Origin: an uncultured Phycisphaerales bacterium
GTDB taxonomy: Bacteria > Planctomycetota > Phycisphaerae > Tepidisphaerales > Tepidisphaeraceae
Assembly (NCBI GenBank): GCA_903871935.1
Contig: CAIQIQ010000135.1
Coordinates: 1-37,506, forward strand
Reading direction: 5' to 3'
DNA: 37,506 nt
Shown: positions 17,201 to 23,793 of the stretch, piece after piece
Position numbering within the stretch: position 1 is the first letter of the stretch
Layout of the letters: each line of letters begins with the position of its first letter
The notes under the pieces: generated by a model
Seen by the model: only the letters and a program-made list of their open reading frames with translations
The model's database searches: none
What the model was told of the DNA's origin: nothing
Program-made: the position numbers and the translations under genes

Positions 17201-17547
17201 GGCACCGTGCGATACCCTGTACCCAGTGTTCCAGCATTGCTCACAGCAGTGAGAATGTAGTTTCCTCGCATCTCGATCGATGGCAATAACGCCGCAGCAT
17301 TCAATATCGATGAAGGGATGGTAGAAGATGCGCATGCGTAGGCGTCTGTTGTTTCGGCCACCTCAGGCAATGCCACGACCCCGCCATCCGTGACGGCATC
17401 GGACCCCTGACCGAACAACAGCACCCGCTGTTCGAGTGCCTCGCTCCTGGCCGCCAAGCGCCAGATGGCGCCACGGTGCCGTCGCACCCGGCGCGCCGCA
17501 TCACCCGACCTGCCAACGCGGCGCCCGAACTCCTTCCACTGTGCCAT
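14278..17547 (-). CDS. Giant LEPR-XLL surface protein with cadherin-like repeats
   Basis: 1089 aa; the ATG at 17547 has AAGGAG 7 bp before it. Residues 38-44 read LEQRVLL, the LEPR-XLL signal. Residues about 50-350 form a domain I cannot name. A cadherin-like/Ig-like tandem domain follows ('DEDTAISDVV', 'GTLSLQTDGIFTYTPASKYF', 'DSFTYRANDGKWDSN'). Then come four cadherin-like repeats, each with 'VPENQPxGTxVGTLS', '(T)YTLVxGxGxxDNASFxI' and 'YSVRIRTTDAGG' elements. The last 300 residues are beta-helix-like ('GDVTNSRIVTTGSIKKMSV'). This is very probably an extracellular adhesion or matrix protein. Repeat copy 2 lies 188 bp before its start. Confidence 0.88.
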   Translation of the reverse strand: MAQWKEFGRRVGRSGDAARRVRRHRGAIWRLAARSEALEQRVLLFGQGSDAVTDGGVVALPEVAETTDAYACASSTIPSSILNAAALLPSIEMRGNYILTAVSNAGTLGTGYRTVPGLIYDPSGTGAFDPNTDYIAPLDPFEEFSIKVDGRITENNNNSYTSPAMLPIALENLAGTAGYANYVRWTGATARCRVTHDYYFDPQDQWINIKTTITAIDALKAVEFLRSIDPDPDVWSGGSTFTQNVRGYPGLPPENYVEATAPVSGRRIALYCGIPGIHNTMISRLWSTDPDTALAGINDGDGDYTIGMGFDIGDMEAGQTVELVYQYIFQMGELVIKHAPVAYDRSLSTDEDTAISDVVTATDVHGDTLMYSAVAQPSHGTLSLQTDGIFTYTPASKYFGPDSFTYRANDGKWDSNIATVSITVRPHKPTDLSLSPSSIPENQPSGTVVGTLSTTSRDADDTFTYSLVSGVGTSNASFSIVGDQLQSAASFDYEAKSSYSIRVRTTDSDGFFFEKVLTITVTNTNEVPTDIILINTLVAENQSSGTIVGPLASSDPDFGDALTCAYTLVTGTGDDDNASFTISSSQLLTAASFILADRSTYSVRLRTTDAGGLSFEKAIIIHVVSIALSNTTVPENQPNGTLIGTLSCSNADAFSSLTYSLAPGTGGEDNGGFAVVGNQLLTAGPLNYEGKNWYSIRIRSSNLGVVIYEAIYPIAITNENESPTNVLLSGSGVPEGQPIGTKVGRLSATDSDGDDTFTYTLVPGPGSDDNASFRITGNRLVTASTFNYIPGREYAVRIRATDAGGLSVEKELGIPILAVFEFGRVDGRSNKNVSIADSDGDVVTFKLSGGGMGSFWGNQVGLIDTTATSTLSISVKKGRNGDGLYHIGDITSDGLLKSISAKSVIESGEVLINSLARSAGKATASLTFRQISDANICVQGLPLASIAVSGDVTNSRIVTTGSIKKMSVATLLNSDILVGVAADCAEHFATTEDFVDTSAKLESLKVSGRKLPSSATHPADVAGSHISAPSVGTIALLNVPAGTDPLVHVLTDVGTLTVTQSKLTSTAMFGTGTWKKPGTRPAIWQVLGQ

Positions 17548-17977
17548 GGCTTGCTCCTTCTACGTCCCAGTGGCCCGATACGCTTCCCACTTCCGTATCC
17601 TACTCGGCAGACCACGACCCTGCAATCAAAACATGCAATGGTTATGATTTCAGGACCCATGTTTTCGCATATCTCACATGCGATTCATGTTGCGGCTCCT
17701 CACCGCGTAATCGTGAAACCCACAAACCAAGCCTGAGTATGGCACTGGCGGTGTGCTGCTGCAACAGCCTCAACGTCGCGAACGAGAGTGGGAGAGGGCC
17801 GGAGAGCCAGAGGGCGAGAAGGGGTGCGCGACTGTGGATAAGCAGCAGGTGGGCAAGTTGTTTTCCGCGCTGTGGATGATGTGTGACCATGACGGGTTGC
17901 GGCTCAATGCGCGAACACTTATCTTGCTGAGTTGATTCCCTGGTCGATTCTGAAATACACAGGTCATGGAGAGGTCT
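17548..17977. other. Divergent intergenic region holding repeat copy 2
   Basis: 430 bp between the cadherin-like gene (-) and the DraG-like gene (+). It contains the repeat at 17736-17863 and a near-match DnaA-type 9-mer TGTGGATGA at 17871-17879. GGAGAGG just before 17978 is the ribosome site of the + strand gene. No gene is seen. Confidence 0.6.
17736..17863 (+). repeat. Dispersed 128-bp intergenic repeat, copy 2, with DnaA-box 9-mer
   Basis: Partner of 14012-14139, with roughly 87% identity by hand count and the same orientation. The exact 9-mer TGTGGATAA recurs at 17833-17841 while the bases around it differ. In the left-end hairpin one C of copy 1 is a T here, which keeps a G-U pair. Confidence 0.85.
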
Positions 17978-20095
17978 ATGCCGGCAATAACGAACTACGA
18001 ACAGCAGGTCTATGCGAGTGTATTGGGCAAGATCATCGGCGTGTATGCGGGCCGGCCTTTTGAGGGCTGGACGAAGGATGCGCTGGAGAAGCGGTTCGGT
18101 CTGGTAGATCGCTACGTACATGAAGACCTCGATAAGCCGCTGGTGGTTAGCGATGACGACATCTCCGGCACGCTGACGTTTATTCGCGCCTTGGAAGATA
18201 GCGGGTTGTACAAGGATACGCCCACAGAGGCGTTCGGGGACCTGTGGCTGAATTACCTGATCGAGCATCAGACGGTGCTTTGGTGGGGTGGGATGGGTCG
18301 GTCGACCGAGCATACGGCGTGGCTGCGGCTCAAGCAGGGGTACAAGGCGCCGCAGTCGGGATCGATGGAACTCAACGGCAAGGTGGTGGCCGAGCAGATC
18401 GGCGCGCAGATCTTCATCGACGCGTTCGGCATGGTCGCGCCGGGCAAGCCCAGCCTGGCGTCGGAACTCGCGAGGCGTTCGGCGTCGGTCTCGCATGATG
18501 GCGAGGCGGTCTACGGCGCGCAGGTGGTGGCTGCCATGGTGAGCGCGGCCTTTGTCGAAAAGAACATGAGCAGGCTTCTGGACATCGGGGTGAGCGTGAT
18601 TCCCTCGAGTTCGATCATTGCCAAGGTTCACCGCGACGTTCGTTCGTGGGTCCGCCAGGACAAGGACTGGCGCAAGACCTACGACCGCATCCATAACATA
18701 TATGGATATAGGAAGTACGGCGGCGGCTGTCACATGATCCCGAACCACGCGATCATGGTCATGGCGTGGGCGTACGCGCCGGATGACTTCCACAAGTCGC
18801 AGGCGATCATCAACACGGCGGGCTGGGATACGGACTGCAACGCCGCCAACGTCGGCTCGGTCATGGGGTTGGTCGTCGGACTCGAAGGCATCAATCGCGA
18901 GTATGACTTCCAGTCGGCGTTTGCGGATCGCATCTTTGTGCCGACGGCCGAGGGCACGCGCGCGATGACGGATGCGCTTGCTGAAGCGCTGCACATCGCG
19001 CGGATCGGCAGGAAGGTGATGGGCTGGGAAGCGGTGAAGCCGCCGAAGAATGGCGCGTGGCATCACTTCGGGATGCCGGGGGCGCTGCATGGCTGGATGA
19101 GCGAGAGTCAGGCCCTGGCGACCAGCGGCGCGCAGTCGGTCACGAACGTCAAAAGCAATTCTAATGCGGGCAGCCGGTCAATGCGGATCGCGTTTGCCGA
19201 TTTGAGCGAAGGCAAGTGCGCTCGCGTATCCACGCCAGTCCTGCCGGGCAAGACGACGGGCGGCTATCGAATCATGGCGACGCCGCGGTTGGTGCCGGGG
19301 ATGAGCGTAACCCTCAAGGGGGCGGTGGGCGATGTCGATGGTAACGCGTCGGCCAGGCTCTATGTCCGTTACTACGATCCGGAGACGCAGGAGCCGACGA
19401 CGATGGTCTACTCCGAGAGGAAGAAACTGGCGGAAGGCAAGGCTCTGTCGCTTTCGCTGGAGCTGCCGAATAAGGAAGGGTGGCCGATCAAGGACCTGGG
19501 CGTCGAGATCAACGGTACGAATCGTGCGGCGGGCGAAGTGTTTATCGACACGGTGAGATTTGTGGGCAATCCAAAGTTTGTTCTGCCGGTGCAGATGCCT
19601 CGCACGAAGACGGGTGAGGCGCTGGGGTGGATCGTGGCGGCTGACCTGGTGGACTATGCCTCGTTTGTTGATGGCGGGGAGAAGTACATGCGCATCCGCA
19701 AGGATGCGGGTCGTGGACTTGCGGTCACCGGCACGACGGACTGGTGCGATTACACGTTCCAGGCGGAGGCCGCCATGCATCTGGCGGATATGGGCGGCAT
19801 CATCGTTCGTTACCAGGGGCTGGAACGTTTCATTGCTTTGGTCATGACGAAGGCGGGTAGGCTGCAGTTGATCGAGCGGTGGTACGGTCAGGACACGGTG
19901 CTGGCGGAAAAGCCACTGAAGTGGGTGGTCGATCGGAAGCATGCACTGAAGCTCCAGTGCAAGGGCAAGACGATTAATGCGTGGTGCGATGGCAAGAAGG
20001 TTCTTGTGGCGGAGGACCGCAAACTCGCCTGCGGAGGTGCGGGGTTCCTGAGTGATACGGGGATCACGGGGTTCAAGGATGCGAAGGTATCGTAA
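17978..20095 (+). CDS. ADP-ribosylglycohydrolase (DraG) fold protein with C-terminal lectin-like domain
   Basis: 705 aa. The ATG at 17978 has GGAGAGG 3 bp before it; an in-frame ATG 12 bp upstream lacks one. Residues 15-30 (GKIIGVYAGRPFEGW) and 58-61 (SDDD) match the first two metal-site motifs of the DraG/ARH family. Asp284 and Asp286 in GWDTDCNAANVGSVMG match the third, so the dinuclear metal site looks intact. Residues about 385-545 are a beta-sandwich, and about 550-705 resemble the concanavalin-like domain found with DUF1080-type sugar enzymes ('GIIVRYQGLERFIALVM'). No signal peptide is visible. In planctomycetes such fusions are often linked to sugar metabolism rather than ADP-ribose, so the substrate is open. 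Confidence 0.85.
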   Translation: MPAITNYEQQVYASVLGKIIGVYAGRPFEGWTKDALEKRFGLVDRYVHEDLDKPLVVSDDDISGTLTFIRALEDSGLYKDTPTEAFGDLWLNYLIEHQTVLWWGGMGRSTEHTAWLRLKQGYKAPQSGSMELNGKVVAEQIGAQIFIDAFGMVAPGKPSLASELARRSASVSHDGEAVYGAQVVAAMVSAAFVEKNMSRLLDIGVSVIPSSSIIAKVHRDVRSWVRQDKDWRKTYDRIHNIYGYRKYGGGCHMIPNHAIMVMAWAYAPDDFHKSQAIINTAGWDTDCNAANVGSVMGLVVGLEGINREYDFQSAFADRIFVPTAEGTRAMTDALAEALHIARIGRKVMGWEAVKPPKNGAWHHFGMPGALHGWMSESQALATSGAQSVTNVKSNSNAGSRSMRIAFADLSEGKCARVSTPVLPGKTTGGYRIMATPRLVPGMSVTLKGAVGDVDGNASARLYVRYYDPETQEPTTMVYSERKKLAEGKALSLSLELPNKEGWPIKDLGVEINGTNRAAGEVFIDTVRFVGNPKFVLPVQMPRTKTGEALGWIVAADLVDYASFVDGGEKYMRIRKDAGRGLAVTGTTDWCDYTFQAEAAMHLADMGGIIVRYQGLERFIALVMTKAGRLQLIERWYGQDTVLAEKPLKWVVDRKHALKLQCKGKTINAWCDGKKVLVAEDRKLACGGAGFLSDTGITGFKDAKVS

Positions 20096-20198
20096 GCGGA
20101 TTCACGCCCGCGTACAGAGCCGGGTGACCGCGGTTCCGATCCCGTTCGCCATTCCGGCGCGGCCGCTGCAAACCACGTTTAGCCGCCTTCGGCGGCCC

Positions 20199-21056
20199 CT
20201 ATGGCCGGCGGCGGGTGATGGCCCAGGTTATCAGGAAGATGGCCAAAAGGCTCAGGACGATGGCCGGCCCTTGTGGCAGGGCAAAGACGTACGCGTTCAG
20301 CAGCATTCCCGCGAGCGTTCCGGCAATGCTGATGGTGATTGCCAGCAGGATGGTGAGACCAAACTTTCGGGTGATCAGGGTGGCGGCGGCGCCGGGCAGG
20401 ATCAGCATTGCGGTGATCAGCACGGAGCCCACCAGGGGAATACCGATAGTAATGGCGACGGCGACGAGCACGATCAAGCCGTAGTGGACAGCGCCGGTGT
20501 TGATCCCGCCCGTCTGGGCAAGGGTGCTGTCCAGGCAGTACATCAGAATCTGCCTGCGCCACAGGAACAGTGTTCCCAGCGTCAGCACCAGAAGGGCGAC
20601 CGCCATTTGAGCATGCAGTGGCTGGAGCAACTGTGTCTGCCCGAAAAGCAGCGACTGAAAACCCGCGGGGGCGCGGTGAAACACCCGCACGTAGGCCTCT
20701 TGGCCGACAAAACCCCACGCCAGGGCGCCGGCTAAAAATGCGCCGATCGCCGTGTCGGAGTGGATGCGTTCACCACGATTGACCACGGCAATCGCCAGGG
20801 CGGTCAGGATGCCGAACCCGATGACGCCGATGGTGACAATACCGGAGGAATCGAGGCTGGGAACCAGAGCGGCGAGCATCCAGGCGGTGCCGGCGCCGCC
20901 AAAGCCGGCATGGGCGACGGCTTCGCCGAGGAAAGCCCATCGCCGCCAAAGGACGATCAGGCTTAGGATGCCACACGCCGCCGCCAGCGCAAGCAGAGCG
21001 AGGGCCGTTGGGCCGTGGAGCGTTCCGGTGGCAGCGATATCCGAAAGAAAGATCAT
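20199..21056 (-). CDS. Zn/Mn-type ABC transporter permease (ZnuB/MntB family)
   Basis: 285 aa with about eight hydrophobic helices. Residues 'FLGEAVAHAGFGGAG' match the cytoplasmic loop that contacts the ATPase in the ABC-3 metal permease family, and 'IPLVGSVLITAMLILPGAAA' matches its later signature. The ATG at 21056 has only a weak GCAGG before it. The usual partners, an ATPase (ZnuC-like) and a metal-binding lipoprotein (ZnuA-like), are not next to it: the upstream gene is an ankyrin protein, and downstream is the convergent DraG-like gene. They may be encoded elsewhere. A short GC hairpin (20182-20196) directly after the stop could help end the transcript but has no good T-tract. Confidence 0.88.
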   Translation of the reverse strand: MIFLSDIAATGTLHGPTALALLALAAACGILSLIVLWRRWAFLGEAVAHAGFGGAGTAWMLAALVPSLDSSGIVTIGVIGFGILTALAIAVVNRGERIHSDTAIGAFLAGALAWGFVGQEAYVRVFHRAPAGFQSLLFGQTQLLQPLHAQMAVALLVLTLGTLFLWRRQILMYCLDSTLAQTGGINTGAVHYGLIVLVAVAITIGIPLVGSVLITAMLILPGAAATLITRKFGLTILLAITISIAGTLAGMLLNAYVFALPQGPAIVLSLLAIFLITWAITRRRP

Positions 21057-21111
21057 GCCTGCGGCTTACAGGATAGGCATTAGCGCCGCGAAAGCCACGA
21101 CATGAATCTGG

Positions 21112-21783
21112 TCAGGACATCCCATCTTTGGCTGGTTGGGTGGTTGGATGGGCGCCCTTTTTGGCTCTGTTGTCGGCCAGCACTTTTGCCACACTATCCG
21201 ATGCAACTGAGATCGCGGAGATGCCGTGGTCGTTCACCGTGTCGACGGCCGCTCCGTGGTCGATGAGCATTCGCACAACGCCCTCGTAGTCGCCCGGATG
21301 CTCAGAGGATGGCCCCACCCTGCTGGAGCCAAACGCAGCCCAGTGCAACGGAGTGCTGTTGAACACATCATTGCGATCCTCGATGGCGAAGCCTTCGTCA
21401 ACCAGCAGTTCCGCTGCATCCTTCGAGCCCCACAAGCACGCCCAGTGCAGCGCGTTGCAGCGATTAAGGCCACGATCACCACCACGGGCATTGCGATCCG
21501 CACCGTGCTTCAGCAGGTAGTCAATCACGAGGGGTTGGTTGTACTTGGCCGCGATGTGCAGAGGAGGGCCGCCAAACATGCTGAGGTTCACCAGGTCGGG
21601 TCGGCTCTTGAGTACGTTCGAGAGTTCCTCGATGTCGGCCGTGGTGACGGCGTGTTCAAGGTCTCTGACAACGCGAGGCACTTGGCGCTCAGGCGCCGCT
21701 TCGCAACGGAAGCTGTAGAATCCGGTCCCCGCGCTCAGAACCAACCCCGCAGATAGTAAGGTATGCGCCAGCATTCCATTCAT
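21112..21783 (-). CDS. Exported ankyrin-repeat protein
   Basis: 223 aa; the ATG at 21783 has AAGGAG 6 bp before it. Residues 1-29 look like a signal peptide with a Cys near its end, so processing as a lipoprotein is possible but the lipobox is poor. From about residue 40 to 205 four ankyrin repeats can be read, with the typical 'GGPPLHIAAKYNQPLVIDYL', 'NALHWACLWGSKDAAELLVD' and 'STPLHWAAFG' helices. The repeats bind other proteins, and the partner is unknown. The gene precedes the metal permease by 55 bp on the same strand, so co-transcription is possible. Confidence 0.84.
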   Translation of the reverse strand: MNGMLAHTLLSAGLVLSAGTGFYSFRCEAAPERQVPRVVRDLEHAVTTADIEELSNVLKSRPDLVNLSMFGGPPLHIAAKYNQPLVIDYLLKHGADRNARGGDRGLNRCNALHWACLWGSKDAAELLVDEGFAIEDRNDVFNSTPLHWAAFGSSRVGPSSEHPGDYEGVVRMLIDHGAAVDTVNDHGISAISVASDSVAKVLADNRAKKGAHPTTQPAKDGMS

Positions 21784-21962
21784 CGGTGACTCCTTGTCCT
21801 TACGCCAACGTGCAAATTCTAGGCCGCAAGACTCTGGCCAGGGTCAGCCATCTTTGAACTTAGCCCGGAATCGATGAATAGGACAATAATATCTGGGAGT
21901 ATTCTATGTCGGCACCGGCAAACCTCCAAGTCGGGCCCGGTGCGGGATCCCACAGCGGTATG

Positions 21963-23177
21963 CTACTTCCTTAGCCGTAGCGGAACATATTCACAGTTGG
22001 GTTCTTCGGCCAGATAGCTCTGTGTCTCGGCGAAGGCGCGGGCACGGCAGCCCATGCAGATGCGCTTGTATTCGCACAAACCGCACTTCCCTCCAAGCTT
22101 GGAGTCATCGCGAATGTCGCCAAAGACCTTGCTCTCACGCCAAATTGTCGGCAGGGGGGTGGTCTTCACGTTGCCGCTGGTGACCGGGAGATAGCCGCAG
22201 GGAAAGACCTCACCCTCGTGGGATACGAAGCACACGGCCTGCCCGGCGAGGCAGCCTTTGGTCATGGCTGACATGTCGCCGCCCGCGCCCGCGCCCGGAT
22301 GGCCGCCGGGATGACCAGCGGTTAGGGCGCCTGGGTGCCCGCTCGCTACGGGATGACCCACAGGCCCCATGCTCTTGTGCGGATGGGCGTGCGCCGGGAG
22401 CACCTGCCCCGACTCTCTTTGGCGTTGGTGCATGATGCGGAAGTAGTGCGGGGCACAGGTGGCCTTCAGATGCAGTTTGCCCTCAAGGCTGCGGTCGTAG
22501 ATCCAGTGCATCGCTTTCTCATACTCGGCCGGCTGGAGCATGATCTCTTCGGTCAGTTCCATCCCGCATCCCACCGGCACAAGCATGAAGATGTGCAGGG
22601 CATCAGCGCCCAGATCGAGCGCGAGCTGGTACATCGCATCGAGCTTGAGGTAGTTATGCCGGGCGACGGTCGTATTGATCTGCAGCGACATCCCCATGGA
22701 CTTGAGCAGCCTGAAAGCGGCGATGCTAGAGTCGAATGCTCCGTCGATCTTGCGGAAACCGTCATGAGTAGGGGCATCCGGACCGTCAAAGCTCATCGAG
22801 ACCCGCTTGAAGCCGACATCGATGATCTTTTGCGCGATGACCTCGTTCATGATCGTGCCGTTGGTCGCCAGGGCGGTTGGCAGGCCCACACTGCGCGCAT
22901 GCTCAGCCAGTTCAAAGAGGTCCGGCCGCATCAGCGGTTCACCGCCGGAGAAGACCAGGATGGGCTTGCCCAACTCGCTCAGGCCGTCGATCATGCGTTT
23001 GGCCTCGGCGGTGGTAAGATCGTTGCTGCAAAGCTGTTGTGAGACATCCAGCCGCCGGCAGTGGACGCAGGCGAGGTTGCAGGCGGCCGTGGTCTCCCAG
23101 AACAGCAGACGCAGGGCCGGTGTCTGGCTGGTTGCCGGGTGCGAAACGGGCGAAGCTGGTGAGGTTGTTTGCTCCAT
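21963..23177 (-). CDS. Radical SAM/SPASM protein, AhbC/AhbD/NirJ-like, with His-rich insert
   Basis: 404 aa. Cys33, Cys37 and Cys40 (CNLACVHC) bind the radical-SAM [4Fe-4S] cluster. 'FSGGEPLMRPDLF' is the SAM-binding GGE motif. The C-terminal SPASM region has the Cys set CGYLP ... CGLCEYKRIC ... GCRARAFAETQSYLAEEPNC, which closely recalls the alternative-heme enzymes AhbC/AhbD and the heme d1 enzyme NirJ. These act on propionate side chains of tetrapyrroles. Residues about 258-303 are an unusual His/Gly/Pro-rich insert. No ribosome site lies before the ATG, but TATAAT does (23186-23191). No other heme genes are in the window, so maturation of a peptide or another cofactor is also possible. 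Confidence 0.84.
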   Translation of the reverse strand: MEQTTSPASPVSHPATSQTPALRLLFWETTAACNLACVHCRRLDVSQQLCSNDLTTAEAKRMIDGLSELGKPILVFSGGEPLMRPDLFELAEHARSVGLPTALATNGTIMNEVIAQKIIDVGFKRVSMSFDGPDAPTHDGFRKIDGAFDSSIAAFRLLKSMGMSLQINTTVARHNYLKLDAMYQLALDLGADALHIFMLVPVGCGMELTEEIMLQPAEYEKAMHWIYDRSLEGKLHLKATCAPHYFRIMHQRQRESGQVLPAHAHPHKSMGPVGHPVASGHPGALTAGHPGGHPGAGAGGDMSAMTKGCLAGQAVCFVSHEGEVFPCGYLPVTSGNVKTTPLPTIWRESKVFGDIRDDSKLGGKCGLCEYKRICMGCRARAFAETQSYLAEEPNCEYVPLRLRK

Positions 23178-23185
23178 CGGATACC

Positions 23186-23191
23186 ATTATA
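23186..23191 (-). promoter_or_regulatory. TATAAT -10 box just before the radical SAM gene
   Basis: On the - strand a perfect TATAAT ends 8 bp before the ATG at 23177. A start of transcription 6-7 bp beyond it would leave a leader of only a few bases. The -35 region is poor (about 3 of 6). No ribosome site is seen, which agrees with a leaderless mRNA. Confidence 0.45.
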
Positions 23192-23236
23192 CCCCGGAGT
23201 CGGCAGTGTGGTTCAGCGAGCGTAAGAAAGCTAACG

Positions 23237-23779
23237 ATGAAGATCTACACGCGTCAGGGCGATAGCGGCACCACTGGCATCCTCGGCAAGGACCGGCTGA
23301 GCAAGGCGGATCTGCGCATTGAGTGCATCGGGACGGTGGATGAGCTGAATGCCGCGATGGGGCTGGCTGAGGTCGCTGCCCCGGAAGCTCTGGTACCGTT
23401 GTTACGGCATGTGCAACACGAACTGTTCACAATAGGTTCGCATCTGGCTGCACCCGATGAGGCAGCTTTCGCGCAATTTCTGCCACCGATCAGCGACGAA
23501 ATGATCGCTCGCTTGGAGCGTGAGATCGACGCTGCAGAATCCGAAGCTGGCCCGCTGCAGCATTTTATCCTGTCGGGGGGATGCGAGTCGGCCGCCCGGA
23601 TCCACCTTGCGCGGGCGATCTGCCGTCGGGCCGAGCGGCACGTGGTGGCGCTGGGAGAATCGCAGGCGCTAAACCCGCAGATTGCCAAGTATCTGAACCG
23701 CCTGGCCGACTGGCTGTTCATGCACGCGCGCTACGCCAACAAGCTGTGCGGAGTGAAGGATGTGCCGTGGGAGAAATAA
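23237..23779 (+). CDS. PduO-type cob(I)alamin adenosyltransferase
   Basis: 180 aa from the ATG at 23237; the frame is open upstream to 23039, but only across the divergent gene. It transfers the adenosyl group of ATP to cob(I)alamin to make adenosylcobalamin in the cytoplasm. The family signatures are all present: N-terminal ATP loop YTRQGDSGTTG (residues 4-14), 'ECIGTVDELNAAMGLA', the conserved Arg helix 'ARAICRRAERHVVAL', and 'YLNRLADWLFMHARYAN' near the end. The size is normal for the family. It diverges from the radical SAM gene with only 59 bp between starts and converges with the polyferredoxin gene. Only a weak AAG-rich stretch precedes the start. Confidence 0.93.
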   Translation: MKIYTRQGDSGTTGILGKDRLSKADLRIECIGTVDELNAAMGLAEVAAPEALVPLLRHVQHELFTIGSHLAAPDEAAFAQFLPPISDEMIARLEREIDAAESEAGPLQHFILSGGCESAARIHLARAICRRAERHVVALGESQALNPQIAKYLNRLADWLFMHARYANKLCGVKDVPWEK

Positions 23780-23793
23780 ACATGATAGGAAAC

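Noticed and set aside
14109..17841. DnaA boxes as evidence of a replication origin
   Set aside because: Only single perfect boxes 3.7 kb apart inside a dispersed repeat, without AT-rich unwinding region or dnaA/dnaN/gidA neighbours.
17642..19090. 482-aa open frame on the - strand
   Set aside because: It runs opposite the DraG-like gene, is rich in Arg and His as expected from a shadow frame of GC-rich coding DNA, and shows no family motif.
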